A stretch of DNA of 64,000 bases from Virgibacillus sp. NKC19-16 (GTDB lineage: Bacteria; Bacillota; Bacilli; Bacillales; Amphibacillaceae). Each line of letters opens with the position of its first letter. Within the stretch, counting starts at the first letter, position 1. Below, in pieces: positions 16,123-25,800 of this stretch. Location: positions 1,174,001 through 1,238,000 of the forward strand of contig NZ_CP074373.1 of assembly GCF_021560035.1 (NCBI RefSeq). Reading direction: 5' to 3'. The notes under the pieces were generated by a model. It did no database searches, was not told where the DNA came from, and saw only the letters and a list, made by a program, of their open reading frames with translations. The position numbers were made by a program, and so were the translations under genes.

Positions 16123-17727
16123 ATGAACAGAGAAACAAATGTACATGATGGGCTTGGCAAGATGTTGGAAAGGGCAGGTCGTAATACATTAGGGGATTTA
16201 CTGGCAAGAACCCGAGATCGAATGCCGGATAAATTTGCATTCGCTTACAATGAGCAACGCCTTAATTATGCGGAACTGGATAACATGGTTAACCAGACGG
16301 CACATGCTTTTCAAATGAATGGGATGAAAAAAGGCGATATGATAACAGTTATGTCTAAAAACAGCTTGGATTTTGTTGTGGTGAATTTTGCCCTGGCACG
16401 CATTGGCGCGGTCATGATCCCAATCAACTATATGCTTACAACAGAAGATGTTCAGTATATTTTGGAGCACGCCGAAGTTAGCGGATTCATTGCCTCTAAG
16501 GAATATGCTTCTTTACTTGATCATTCAGCTGGGAGATTGGACATAAAACATCGCTATTTGATGGAAGTTTCTGCTGCCTATGTTGGTGAGCTCACCGAAT
16601 GGACACCATTAGCTACCGCGCGCACCGGTCAGCCAACAGATTTTGTTGATGCGGAAATTGCTGACGATGACCTTGCTCAAGTGTTGTATACAAGTGGTAC
16701 GGAATCGCGGCCAAAAGGCGTGATGCTTTCCCATAAGAGTATTATTAGCGAATATGTGAGTTCTATTGTTGACGGGAAAATGGATCCAGCTGATGTAGCG
16801 ATTCATGCATTGCCGTTTTATCATAGTGCACAGCTTCATGTGTTTCTTGGTCCAAGTGTATATGTCGGTTCAAGTGGGATCATTCTGGGCGCTGCAAGTC
16901 CTGAGCTGATTTTGAAAACAATTGAAGAAGAAGGAGCGACGCAACTATTTTGCCCGCCGACAGTGTGGATTGGGCTGCTTCGTCATCCGGATTTTGAAAA
17001 ACGTGATTTATCAACATTGGAAAAATGCTATTATGGAGCGGCAATTATGCCAAGGGAAATCTTAAAAGAACTTGCGGAGCGCTTACCTAACGCACGTTTC
17101 TGGAATTTCTATGGACAAACAGAAGTTGCCCCACTCGCGACAGCGCTTCAACCTGAAGACCAATTGCGTAAGCTCGGTTCAGCAGGGGTTGCGACATTAA
17201 ATGTACAGACGAAAATTGTGGATGATGAGGATATCGAGGTCTCCCGCGGTGAAATAGGTGAAATTGTTCATCGAACACCGCATGCGATGAAGGGATATTT
17301 GCATGACCCGGAGAAAACGGCTCAAGCCTTTAAAAATGGCTGGCTCCATAGCGGGGATTTAGGTGTGATGGATGACGAAGGCTATGTAACCATTGTTGAC
17401 CGGAAGAAAGATATGATAAATACAGGTGGGGTAAATGTATCCAGCAGAGAGGTTGAGGAAGCAATTTATCAGCTGGATGGTGTGTCTGAAGTTGCGGTTG
17501 TCAGTATTCCGGATACGTACTGGGTTGAAGCGGTTACAGCGATTATTATTTTAAAAGAAGGGGCCACGCTGTCGGAAGACGAAGTGATTGATTTTTGTAA
17601 AGGAAAGTTATCGAAATTTAAGGTTCCAAAACGCGTGGATTTTACGGATGAGCTACCTAAGAATCCGAGTGGGAAGGTTATGAAGCGAGCATTGAGAGAT
17701 CAGTACGGGGACCTTGGTGGAAAATAA
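16123..17727 (+). CDS. Acyl-CoA synthetase (AMP-forming)
   Basis: 534 residues of the ANL superfamily. The ATP loop is YTSGTESRPKGVMLSHKS, with A4/A5 motifs YYGAAIMPREIL and NFYGQTEVAPLA, the A7 segment GWLHSGDLGVMDDEGYVTIVDRKKDMI and the catalytic lysine in PKNPSGKVMKR. It is closest in form to medium/long-chain fatty acyl-CoA ligases (FadD/LcfB type). Start ATG 16123 follows TGAGGAGTGGG; the frame opens earlier at 16087 with no ribosome site. It stands alone, with terminators on both sides. Confidence 0.88.
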   Translation: MNRETNVHDGLGKMLERAGRNTLGDLLARTRDRMPDKFAFAYNEQRLNYAELDNMVNQTAHAFQMNGMKKGDMITVMSKNSLDFVVVNFALARIGAVMIPINYMLTTEDVQYILEHAEVSGFIASKEYASLLDHSAGRLDIKHRYLMEVSAAYVGELTEWTPLATARTGQPTDFVDAEIADDDLAQVLYTSGTESRPKGVMLSHKSIISEYVSSIVDGKMDPADVAIHALPFYHSAQLHVFLGPSVYVGSSGIILGAASPELILKTIEEEGATQLFCPPTVWIGLLRHPDFEKRDLSTLEKCYYGAAIMPREILKELAERLPNARFWNFYGQTEVAPLATALQPEDQLRKLGSAGVATLNVQTKIVDDEDIEVSRGEIGEIVHRTPHAMKGYLHDPEKTAQAFKNGWLHSGDLGVMDDEGYVTIVDRKKDMINTGGVNVSSREVEEAIYQLDGVSEVAVVSIPDTYWVEAVTAIIILKEGATLSEDEVIDFCKGKLSKFKVPKRVDFTDELPKNPSGKVMKRALRDQYGDLGGK

Positions 17728-17735
17728 ATCGTGGG

Positions 17736-17763
17736 GCGCTGCATGAGGTGCAGTGCTTTCTTT
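17736..17763 (+). terminator. Terminator of the acyl-CoA synthetase gene
   Basis: GCGCTGCA and TGCAGTGC pair around a 5-nt loop, followed by TTTCTTTT. Confidence 0.8.
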
Positions 17764-17831
17764 TGTGTGCGACGAAAGTTATATTAATTTAACCGAATTA
17801 AAAGGCGTTTTCCTTTTAAGTGAATAGAAAA

Positions 17832-17860
17832 AAGCAGCATCCTAACGATGGATGCTGCTT
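17832..17860 (-). terminator. Terminator, minus strand
   Basis: AAGCAGCATCC and GGATGCTGCTT form an 11-bp stem. On the minus strand it is followed by six T residues, so it ends transcription coming from the truncated gene and tnpB side. Confidence 0.75.
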
Positions 17861-17958
17861 AATTATTTAGTGAATATAGGATGTCTGTAAGTCCGGGTAC
17901 GATGGAAATAATCCTTTTTTGCGGATAGGAGATTCCAGGGTCCCAGGTGATCGGTAAT

Positions 17959-18162
17959 TTAATTGCCATTCGCCATTTCCTTCTTTAAAAATTCCATATC
18001 CGCTTCTGTTAAAGGATCTCCATTAATTTGTAAATTACCATTCAGCTTTATTTGTCCATCCGCCAATTCCATTTGGGAAAGAACACATGGGATTTCATAA
18101 TTAACTGGATTTCCTTCATGATCAAAAAATAGATATCCCTCTTTTTCATCATGGGTCAACAT
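17959..18162 (-). pseudogene. Small gene, probably truncated by the IS element
   Basis: 67 residues, acidic and soluble, with KEGYLFFDHEGNPVNYEIP and a C-terminal LTEADMEFLKKEM. The first codon falls exactly at the edge of the transposon end hairpin and no ribosome site precedes it, so the original 5' end has probably been lost. A minus-strand terminator lies 100 bases downstream. I do not recognise the family, and no N-terminal part is visible on the far side of the element. Confidence 0.5.
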
Positions 18163-18163
18163 A

Positions 18164-18463
18164 CCCCCACTGAGGACCTTGCAGTTCCCCTTTCAGTGGG
18201 GGCTTGGGTTAGCTACTCAGGTCTCCTCGCTACATGCTTTAGACGATTTGACGCTCTGAATAACAAGCACCGCTAAGCACTCCCCAAACACTGTTTTTGG
18301 TTGGTACTGACGACGAACTATCGTTTTCCCACTTGCACCACTCTTCCGAAAAAGGGTAGTTCTTCTTATAGAAAAAGCCACCACTCAGATTGCTCTGGCG
18401 TGTGCTACAAGCCCCGACAAGTCGAGTACACATGGATGGTTGACGCACCCACTAAGCTATGCG
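18164..18463 (-). ncRNA. Candidate omega/reRNA region after tnpB
   Basis: Three hundred bases without a convincing gene lie between the tnpB stop and the right-end hairpin. In studied TnpB systems the guide RNA is made from this stretch and ends with a guide copied from DNA just outside the element, here the bases just below 18163. The fold was not computed, so this is by analogy. Confidence 0.5.
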
Positions 18464-19807
18464 CTAAGCAACAGCTTTACGTTTTTGTACTTCCAATTTA
18501 ATTGGCGTTTTAACGTTAAGATCTTCGTCCAATTCAACAATTTCCGATTTACGCAAAATATTCAATGCCCCGTTAATGTCAGCGTGAATACATTGTCCAG
18601 TTTTGCTTCGATACAGACCACGATTGATACGTTTACCACGGAATGTGTAGTTGGATTTATCATTTTTCGACCAAACAGGGATTGTATCTTTGTCTAGGAA
18701 ACTGGCTTGTGATGTATAGCTTTCTTCTTGCTTCACGAAACGAATACCCTCTTTCAAACATTTGTTTTCGATTGCAGCAATCAGCTTATAAAATGGAATT
18801 TGAACAAATTTCTGATTGCTCTTTTTCCCTATACGGGACGCTTGCTTCCAACCAGTGTTGTAACCGACAACAATCGTATCAATGTTGAATGCGTTTACTT
18901 TTTTAAATAGCAATCCTACAGCCTGTGAGATATAACCATTGATTTGATTTTCACGTTTGTACCAAAGTGTCGCCATACGGTTCGTTACAATGCGTTTAGA
19001 TATGCCGTTTTCGAAATTTTCCGCTTGCAGATTGCTTATCGTTTTGTTGAAGTATTGGTTGATGGACTTGAGCTTTTTGCCATCAATCAAGAACGTATCA
19101 CCATGGTTTGTTGCACAACTCATCATTAGGTCTACACCTAAATCGCAACTCAAAGCGTTCGTAGTTGTCGTTGGTTGTTTCTTCATCTGAGGGACTTGCA
19201 TTTCATAAATGTAATGCACCTCAAAGAACCGACCTTTTTGCTTAGGTACGATTTCAATGTATGAGATTTTCCTGTTCAACAAGTTTTTAGGCATACGAAT
19301 GTTAATAGAACCGAAACGTTTTCTAAATGCCACATTCATTGGAATAGCCCAATATCCGTCTTTATCCACTTTTGGAACTTGGTAGATTTCAATGATACGT
19401 TTGTCCGTAGCGTGAGAATACTTCGGAAATTTAGGACGACCCGTGAATTCCTCCGGGCTTTCCTTCCATTTTTTAAGCGCTTCAAAAAAGCTTTTCGCTT
19501 CTGCATACAACGTTCTGCGAATTGCTTGAGCGGAGTTTGATTGAACGGCCCAATAGTTAACATCAGCTCGCATTGCAGCGTCAACTTCTTTTGCGTTCGG
19601 AATCTTACCGTTGTTTAAATAGTTTTGTTTCATCGCATATAATCCAACATTACGCAACGCTTTTGAACTGTGCGACATACGTTGGAGCAGACGGAATTCT
19701 TTAGCCGTCAACCTACTACGTCCAATATTCTGTTTCTGCGTGAACCGTTGAATGTTTTCGGATTTCTTTTGTTTACGCAATACTTTAACGGCTTTCTTTC
19801 TAGCCAT
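18464..19807 (-). CDS. tnpB: TnpB-like RNA-guided nuclease, atypical catalytic site
   Basis: 447 residues. The N-terminal helical/WED part includes SHSSKALRNVGLYAMKQNY. RuvC-I is LSCDLGVDLMMSC and RuvC-III is HADINGALNILRK. At RuvC-II the usual Glu is replaced: the strand reads NIDTIVVGYNTGWKQ. The zinc ribbon is also gone, with no CxxC pair; instead there is EESYTSQASFLDKD, whose glutamates may supply the missing ligand. This matches a TnpB subgroup I know with GKN/GYN in place of the ENL motif. ATG 19807 follows AAAGGTGGTGA. Activity cannot be judged from sequence. Confidence 0.88.
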   Translation of the reverse strand: MARKKAVKVLRKQKKSENIQRFTQKQNIGRSRLTAKEFRLLQRMSHSSKALRNVGLYAMKQNYLNNGKIPNAKEVDAAMRADVNYWAVQSNSAQAIRRTLYAEAKSFFEALKKWKESPEEFTGRPKFPKYSHATDKRIIEIYQVPKVDKDGYWAIPMNVAFRKRFGSINIRMPKNLLNRKISYIEIVPKQKGRFFEVHYIYEMQVPQMKKQPTTTTNALSCDLGVDLMMSCATNHGDTFLIDGKKLKSINQYFNKTISNLQAENFENGISKRIVTNRMATLWYKRENQINGYISQAVGLLFKKVNAFNIDTIVVGYNTGWKQASRIGKKSNQKFVQIPFYKLIAAIENKCLKEGIRFVKQEESYTSQASFLDKDTIPVWSKNDKSNYTFRGKRINRGLYRSKTGQCIHADINGALNILRKSEIVELDEDLNVKTPIKLEVQKRKAVA

Positions 19808-19842
19808 TATGTTCACCACCTTTCTCAGCGAGTCAAATAGGA

Positions 19843-19905
19843 TTACTTCGTTATTTGATACTCAATGTATGTACGGATTGTTTCGATAGGCGCACCACCT
19901 ATTGT
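19843..19905 (-). pseudogene. tnpA remnant, last 20 codons
   Basis: The minus strand encodes TIGGAPIETIRTYIEYQITK and a stop, directly after an in-frame TAA. GGAPIETIRTYIEYQ fits the C-terminal helix of IS200/IS605 TnpA (Y1 transposase). It lies 36 bases upstream of tnpB on the same strand, where tnpA normally ends, so the rest of tnpA has been deleted. Confidence 0.75.
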
Positions 19906-20023
19906 TTAATTTCATTATCATATAAATCCTTATCTATGACTATTATATCATTGGACAAATGATTAGGCGAATTTTTGTTCGCAAAAAAGTAAATACAAGA
20001 GAAGTTTTCAGCCTACGGACTGA

Positions 20024-20080
20024 CAACAATTCATCTCCACCTGAATTGTTGGGCTGGCCCGAAACACAATTCAGATGGAG
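20024..20080. repeat. Palindromes resembling another IS200/605 end
   Basis: CAACAATTCA and TGAATTGTTG pair around TCTCCACC, and CTCCACCTGAATTG is repeated inverted at 20067-20080 with one mismatch. Sequence of this kind, followed by TCTTCTTGCCG, is typical of IS605-family ends, so a second, decayed end may lie here. The stretch 19961-20236 holds no convincing gene. Confidence 0.5.
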
Positions 20081-20189
20081 TCTTCTTGCCGAAAGGGATA
20101 AAGTTGTTATAGACAATTGTCAACGATATTTCATACTGAAACCTTATCCTTTAAATTTTCTGTCATATTTAGTATTCTAAAGGAACGGA

Positions 20190-20207
20190 GGGACAGGTTC
20201 TCGTCCC
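20190..20207. repeat. GGGACAGGTTC-type palindrome
   Basis: GGGACAGGTTCTCGTCCC, one more copy of the intergenic palindrome found at 2934. Confidence 0.65.
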
Positions 20208-20236
20208 AAGCAGAATTATAGAAAGGGTGGATTATA

Positions 20237-20890
20237 ATGAAAGTGCTTGTAGTTGGAGCAAATGGTCAGATTGGAAAGCATCTGGTTCGATTTATACAGG
20301 GAAGTGACAGCATGGAAGCAAGAGCGATGATTCGTAAACAAGAGCAGGCTTCCTTCTTTGAAGGTTTAGGCGCAGAAACTGCTGTAGTGGATCTGGAGGA
20401 TGACGTCGATGTAATTGAAAAGGCAGCTGAGGGAGTCGATACGGTCGTATTTACTGCAGGTTCAGGTGGAAATACAGGAAAAGACAAAACCCTTATGATT
20501 GATTTGGACGGGGCTGTAAAAACGATAGAAGCTGCTAAAACTGCAGGTGTGAAACGGTTTGTCATGATTAGTTCATTTGATACAACCCGCAGAGCTATTC
20601 AGGAGGCAAATGAAAATTTTTCACCATACGTCGTTGCCAAACATTATGCAGATGAATGGTTAAAAGCAACCGATCTGGACTATACGATTATACATCCGGG
20701 GTTATTAACAAATGACGAAGGAACAGGAATGGTAAATGCAGCTCCTGAAGTAAATAGAGACGAAGTGCCAAGAGAGGATATAGCAAGAACGATTCTCGCC
20801 AGTCTCGAAAATGATAAATCGATCGGAAAGGAATTTCAGGTAGTGAAAGGAGCAACAGCTATTAAAGATGCGATAGATCCCATGAAATAA
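20237..20890 (+). CDS. NAD(P)-binding SDR-like protein (YhfK type)
   Basis: 217 residues with the Rossmann motif VVGANGQIGKHLVRF at the N-terminus and VMISSFDTTRRAI, YVVAKHYADEWL further on, giving the Tyr/Lys-like pair of atypical short-chain dehydrogenases. It resembles Bacillus YhfK and NmrA-like proteins; the substrate is unknown. GAAAGGGTGG precedes the ATG, and a terminator follows 10 bases after the stop, so it is a single-gene unit. Confidence 0.85.
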   Translation: MKVLVVGANGQIGKHLVRFIQGSDSMEARAMIRKQEQASFFEGLGAETAVVDLEDDVDVIEKAAEGVDTVVFTAGSGGNTGKDKTLMIDLDGAVKTIEAAKTAGVKRFVMISSFDTTRRAIQEANENFSPYVVAKHYADEWLKATDLDYTIIHPGLLTNDEGTGMVNAAPEVNRDEVPREDIARTILASLENDKSIGKEFQVVKGATAIKDAIDPMK

Positions 20891-20900
20891 TTTTTTAATG

Positions 20901-20940
20901 AAAGACAACTTGCCTATAAGCGGGGGTGTTGTCTTTTCTT
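20901..20940 (+). terminator. Terminator of the yhfK-like gene
   Basis: AAAGACAAC and GTTGTCTTT pair across an 18-nt loop, followed by TCTTTC. Confidence 0.75.
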
Positions 20941-20948
20941 TCAGGGGT

Positions 20949-21004
20949 ACACTGTCCCCGGGAACTGGAAGAATAATGGGAGGATGATCCTATCCCTGTC
21001 CCCT
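20949..21004. repeat. Degenerate GGGACAGG-type palindromes
   Basis: ACTGTCCCCGGGAACTGG and CCTATCCCTGTCCCC look like degraded members of the intergenic palindrome family seen at 2934 and 20190. Confidence 0.5.
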
Positions 21005-21058
21005 TGTTCCGCGAAAGTCTCTCTATTATAATAGAGTAAAGAAGAGGCGGGTGATATT

Positions 21059-22273
21059 ATGGTCGATAAATTTGATGAAGACATGGAATTAACTATGAAA
21101 AATATGTTAGCAGGGATGAAGGAACATAGAGCTGAGATGGAAAAAAAGCAATATAAAAAGCATTGGAAAAATATAAAAGTCCCTTTTAACCTGCATGAAG
21201 GCTTGAATAATTATACGAAAGATGAGCTTGCTGATATAAGAAGTTATTTGGATATAAAAAATGCGAGCAGTTTGAAAAAAGCTGAGCTGATAAACCTGTT
21301 GCAGGAAACGATTCCGGATAAATTGGAGCGTGTTTGTCAATTATGGGACACAGATCGTTTTAAATTGCTGACAAATATTGCAGAAAATGGTGGGTTTATA
21401 GTCACAACTGAGGAGGATATACAGGTTGAACAAATCAGATATTTACGTCGTACCGGTTTGATTTACACTGGAACTTTTGAAGGAAAACAAGTATTGGCTG
21501 TACCGGAAGAACTTATCGAACCGATTTTGGCCTTGAAAAATAATATTAAAGTCAGAGCAAATGTGAAAAGGAATACGATGTGGATTAAACTTACTAGAGG
21601 CATTTTGTATTATTATGGAACGTTAAACAGTCCCAAATTGGTTGAAATGGTGGAAAATCACATGAACGAACCGGTCGATTTAAGGGATTATTATTTCGTT
21701 ATGCATGATTCGAATGCTTATTGTAAGCAACTCCATATTGACGAAGATGGATTTTCAAATGGCAGAGTGTTCGATCCAAAGGAAGTTAAACAAGAACATA
21801 AGGCCAGAAGCGATATACCTTATTATCCTTTCACAAAACAGCAGCTGCTCAGAGCCGGTGAGCCCGAATTCGTGGAGAGAAATAACAGCTATATGAAATT
21901 AGTCAGCTACCTAACGAAAAACTTTGACATAACCAAAGCGGAAGCGGACGGTATCGCAGAAGAATGCGTTTATGCAACAAGGATCGGTGATGGACCCAAT
22001 GAAGTAATGGGATTCTTGAGTCAAACATTTGAGTTTAATAGTACGGAAAAAGTTCAAGCTGTAATGGATAAGGTCGTTGAACTGATGAATAACACGAGGG
22101 AATGGTTTCTCAAAGGATATACATCATCAGAGTTATTTGAGCAGGAGAAAAAAGCGCTGCAGCCTTTACCAGCGTCCAAAAAAAATGAGAGTAAAAAGTC
22201 AGTGAAGGTGGGCAGGAATGATCCATGTCCATGCGGAAGTGGCAAAAAGTATAAAAAGTGCTGTGGCAAATAG
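21059..22273 (+). CDS. SEC-C motif protein with Rho-N/SAP-like domain
   Basis: 404 residues. An N-terminal Rho-N/SAP-like helix pair ([30 protein letters not shown]) suggests nucleic acid binding. The middle is unassigned. The C-terminus carries the zinc motif [20 protein letters not shown], as at the end of SecA. Function is unknown; SEC-C proteins of this type are common in bacilli. GAGGCGGGTG precedes the ATG. Its last 145 coding bases, with following bases, are repeated immediately downstream. Confidence 0.82.
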   Translation: MVDKFDEDMELTMKNMLAGMKEHRAEMEKKQYKKHWKNIKVPFNLHEGLNNYTKDELADIRSYLDIKNASSLKKAELINLLQETIPDKLERVCQLWDTDRFKLLTNIAENGGFIVTTEEDIQVEQIRYLRRTGLIYTGTFEGKQVLAVPEELIEPILALKNNIKVRANVKRNTMWIKLTRGILYYYGTLNSPKLVEMVENHMNEPVDLRDYYFVMHDSNAYCKQLHIDEDGFSNGRVFDPKEVKQEHKARSDIPYYPFTKQQLLRAGEPEFVERNNSYMKLVSYLTKNFDITKAEADGIAEECVYATRIGDGPNEVMGFLSQTFEFNSTEKVQAVMDKVVELMNNTREWFLKGYTSSELFEQEKKALQPLPASKKNESKKSVKVGRNDPCPCGSGKKYKKCCGK

Positions 22274-22520
22274 GAATTTTGCCATAGACTTGATCCAGCA
22301 AAAAGTTTCAAGATAAACATCTATAGAGTTATTTGAGCAGGAGAAAAAAGCGCTGCAGCCTTTACCAGCGTCCAAAAAAAATGAGAGTAAAAAGTCAGTG
22401 AAGGTGGGCAGGAATGATCCATGTCCATGCGGAAGTGGCAAAAAGTATAAAAAGTGCTGTGGCAAATAGGAATTTTGCCATAGACTTGATCCAGCAAAAA
22501 GTTTCAAGATAAACATCTAT
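22129..22520 (+). repeat. 196-bp perfect tandem duplication
   Basis: Bases 22129-22324 are repeated at 22325-22520, apparently without a mismatch. The unit covers the last 145 bases of the SEC-C gene, its hairpin TGGCAAA/TTTTGCCA and downstream sequence. The second copy lies after the stop codon, so it is an untranslated gene tail. From 22521 to 22741 I see no gene. Confidence 0.9.
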
Positions 22521-22741
22521 TAATCTGTTCGTTTACAATAAACCTACAAGCAGCAAAGGAGGGAAATGGATAACAACCATTCTCTCTTATTAATGTTGCA
22601 CGTGTTATTCCCGTGAATCCCCAATCTAAAAGACCCTCTACATTTTTAAAAGATACCCAATATAGAATAAAAAGTTTCATCGTAAAATTCAATTTGGTAT
22701 AATAAGTTAACGAATAATTTGAATGTTAAGGCGGTGACACT

Positions 22742-22792
22742 GAGGGCAGGTTCCTCATCCCGGTCATTCTGGGATAGTCCACCTGTCCCTAT
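22742..22792. repeat. Degenerate GGGACAGG-type palindromes
   Basis: GAGGGCAGGTTCCTCATCCC and GGGATAGTCCACCTGTCCC lie in tail-to-tail order just before the ribosome site of the next gene, another copy of the family at 2934. Confidence 0.6.
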
Positions 22793-22810
22793 AGGAAAGA
22801 GGTGTTTTTA

Positions 22811-25800
22811 TTGAAAGATCGGATGACCGATCAGGAGAAAAAAGAACTGATGGAGGAAGAGTTGGAAAATCTTAAAAAAGGGAGCTATATTTCATATGAG
22901 ACTTATAACAAAATGCTCCAGGGTTATAAGCGTTATTATGAAAATTTCTATCCGTCATTATCCGAAATACCACAGGTAAATGATCATGAAGACAAACCGG
23001 AAGATGATAAACGATCTGCTTTTCAAACACAACTTTCAGATGATACAACGTATGAAAAAGAGAGTCCTGCTGTTAGACAAGATGTTCCTCCAACCAAGCG
23101 GCGGCTCTCTGCCCAGGAAATCCGCGAACGAAATATTACATGGTCTTTAGCAATTGGTGTTATTTTACTTTTGATCGGCGGAACCGTACTGGCCACAAGT
23201 ACGTGGGATATGTTGTCACATTGGATGAAAACAGGAATGATTGCCTTTGTTGCCGTTTTGTTTTTTGGTTTGGCAATATTTACGAATCGCATTCTTCATA
23301 TAACAAAAACAGCATTTGCCTTTTATGTTTTGGGGGGCCTGTTTTTGCCGATCGTATACATATCTATCGGGTTTTATGAACAGTTGGGTTCTTACTTATC
23401 GATTTACGGTGAAGGACGATTTTTATATGGCGCAATCGGCAGTCTGATACTGCTTCCTGTTTATTTATTTCTGGCTGCCAACTTACAGGCAAGGTTGTTT
23501 GTCTGGTTTTCCAATATTACGTTAACGCTGTTTGCTGGATTTTTCATCTTATTGTTCCATTTACCGGTAGACGGTTTTTATTTGGGAATCATGCTGTTTA
23601 ACAGTTTGCTTATTGCAAGTTATTACTTTCTCCGTAAAAATAATAAATGGAATCTGTTTACCAAAGAATTTGTCGTTTACATGCAGGGGAATTTGATTTT
23701 ATCCACGATGCTGATGCTTGTTTTTTACAGCAGTGACGTGTTTCACGGATTTAATCTGATCCTGACTGCAGCGATATATTTTGCGATGATTTATGCAACA
23801 AACCATAGAGAATATAACTTTGTCTTCAGTGCTATGCTTGTTTATGGTGCATTTCAGGTCATTGAATTTTCAGCATTACATCATATAGGTCCTATTGCAT
23901 ACGCTTTACTCGGGTTTTTCTTTCTGGCAATACCGAAATTCATGGAAGATAAGCATGGTATCACGCAGGTGTTTCGATACACAAGTGCTGTTATATCCGG
24001 ACTGGCATTTATTTATATTACCTTGCAGGGGATGGTCGTTCGTATGGATGATCCGTCCGTCATCCTGGTTATTGCTTACCTGCTGATCGCCGGTAACTTT
24101 GTCTATTTGTCCAATCTGGCAAAAGAAAAAAATGTTTTCTTTTCTTATTTGAGTTCCATTTTCCTAATGACCGCTTCCTTTGAAACAGTAAGGATTGGTG
24201 AAACTTTCTTTCCATATGATTCCCTTGTTTTACCTATGTTTTTTGTTGGCTTTGCTTTTTATATTACATTTGGAAGTGTTACGATCACTTCTTTCTTAAA
24301 GGCTATCAAAACAAGTGCACGGGATATCGCCATGGTTGTGATGGGGCTATGCTTGCTTATTCGGCTAGTTGCTCTTGATTATGGTCAGGCAGGAATCATG
24401 CTTTTGTTTATCAGCATTGTTGCTGTTGCTATGGATCGGTTTGAATTGAGAGACTTTGCTAAGAATACCAACTTTACTACGTGGTTACAGCCGCTCTCAC
24501 TGGGATTTTCCATCACCCTGTTTTATGCGGCAAACGTAACTGGGAATATGGAATTTGCGGAATTCGGACCTTTTGAACCGTTGGCACTTGTATCAGCAAG
24601 CATCGTCCTTCTTGTCATGACAGTTATCTGGCATTATGTTAAAAGGGAAAAATACAAAAATTATGCATTTTATGTGTCGCAGGGGTTTTATTTTACAGGT
24701 TTGCTGTTAACGATGCATTTTTCTAAGTTTGATTTTAATCCGACATTACGCGCAGTAATCGTATTTGGCGGTATTATCATGGCATACTTTTTGTACCAGA
24801 AAACGAAAGCCGCAACATTTCGCTATGTCATAAGCAGTGTATCTTTAGTATTTTATCTTACAACACTGTTTGCACTTCACGCTGAAGGTATGATGATTCG
24901 TTCTTCCTTCGTTTCTTCACTTCAATTGCCGTTTGGTGCTTTTCTGTTATTTGTGGTCGGACTGATTTTAAGGAAATATGACCTGAAATTAACAAATGTT
25001 TTCTGGTGGTTGGGTCATATCTATTACCCGTTTGCCCTGTTAATTTCTCTGTTTTATGGAGAAATAGCTGTATGGTCAGCGGCATTGGCTGTTATTGTTT
25101 ATGGTCTGAGCGTTTTGTATGCAAAAAAAGAATGGAAAATCAAGGTATTCCTATATGCAGGCTTTACATCGCTGTGGATGCTGATTATCCACGTGATGCT
25201 GAACCTGAACATGGGGGATCAGCTGAATTACGCTTGGTTGGCAACAAGTATTCTTTTAATGACTGTTTGGTATGCCAGCAAGCAAGTATGGAAAAATAGA
25301 ATGATTTATTATATACTTCCATTTTCTTTTATCGGTGCTTATAATTTTACATTCTCGCAACCATTTGATTTAACCATGCTTATTGTAACCCTTTTATACA
25401 CAGGAATGATCATCAGATTATTGCATGTGAAAAAGTGGGATATTTTAAATGTATTTCCATTGATTCTTGTATTTACGGCATTTATGAAAATCGCCGATTA
25501 TTATCCGGGAACCGATTACTTATTTTTTATGATACTCGCGGTCATTTTCTTCAGTGCCGGGATGTTCGTGTATTCTACAGTGTATAAGGAGAATGAGAAT
25601 AATCTTCCTCAGCTTGACTGGTACACGATAGCAGGGTTTGTTGCGCTTGGATTTATGTATGTCCATTCAGGCTGGGTACTTTGGGAACAAATATTTCCGG
25701 GAATTTTCGTAGCGCTTGCATTATTTTTACAGAGGAACCGTCTTTATTTTGTTGAAGGTAAATGGGTTGTAGTAATTGCGATCGGCTATTTATTTGAACC

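Larger units (their letters stand above)
18160..19960 (-). mobile_element. IS200/IS605-type element with tnpB, tnpA remnant
   Basis: The element carries tnpB, about 300 noncoding bases after it and a terminal hairpin (CCCCCACTGA at 18164-18173 with TCAGTGGGGG at 18193-18202), the usual right end of this family. The opposite end lies near 19930-19970, upstream of a TATAAT-containing promoter region, but its exact border is uncertain. IS200/605 elements make no target duplication, so flanks do not help. Without a whole tnpA it could move only with help in trans. Confidence 0.8.

Noticed and set aside
18164-18463. CRISPR array next to the RNA-guided nuclease
   Set aside because: No direct repeats with regular spacers are present in or around the element.
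19959-20180. Possible 73-residue protein on the plus strand
   Set aside because: It crosses the IS end and the inverted repeats at 20024-20080 and lacks a ribosome site.
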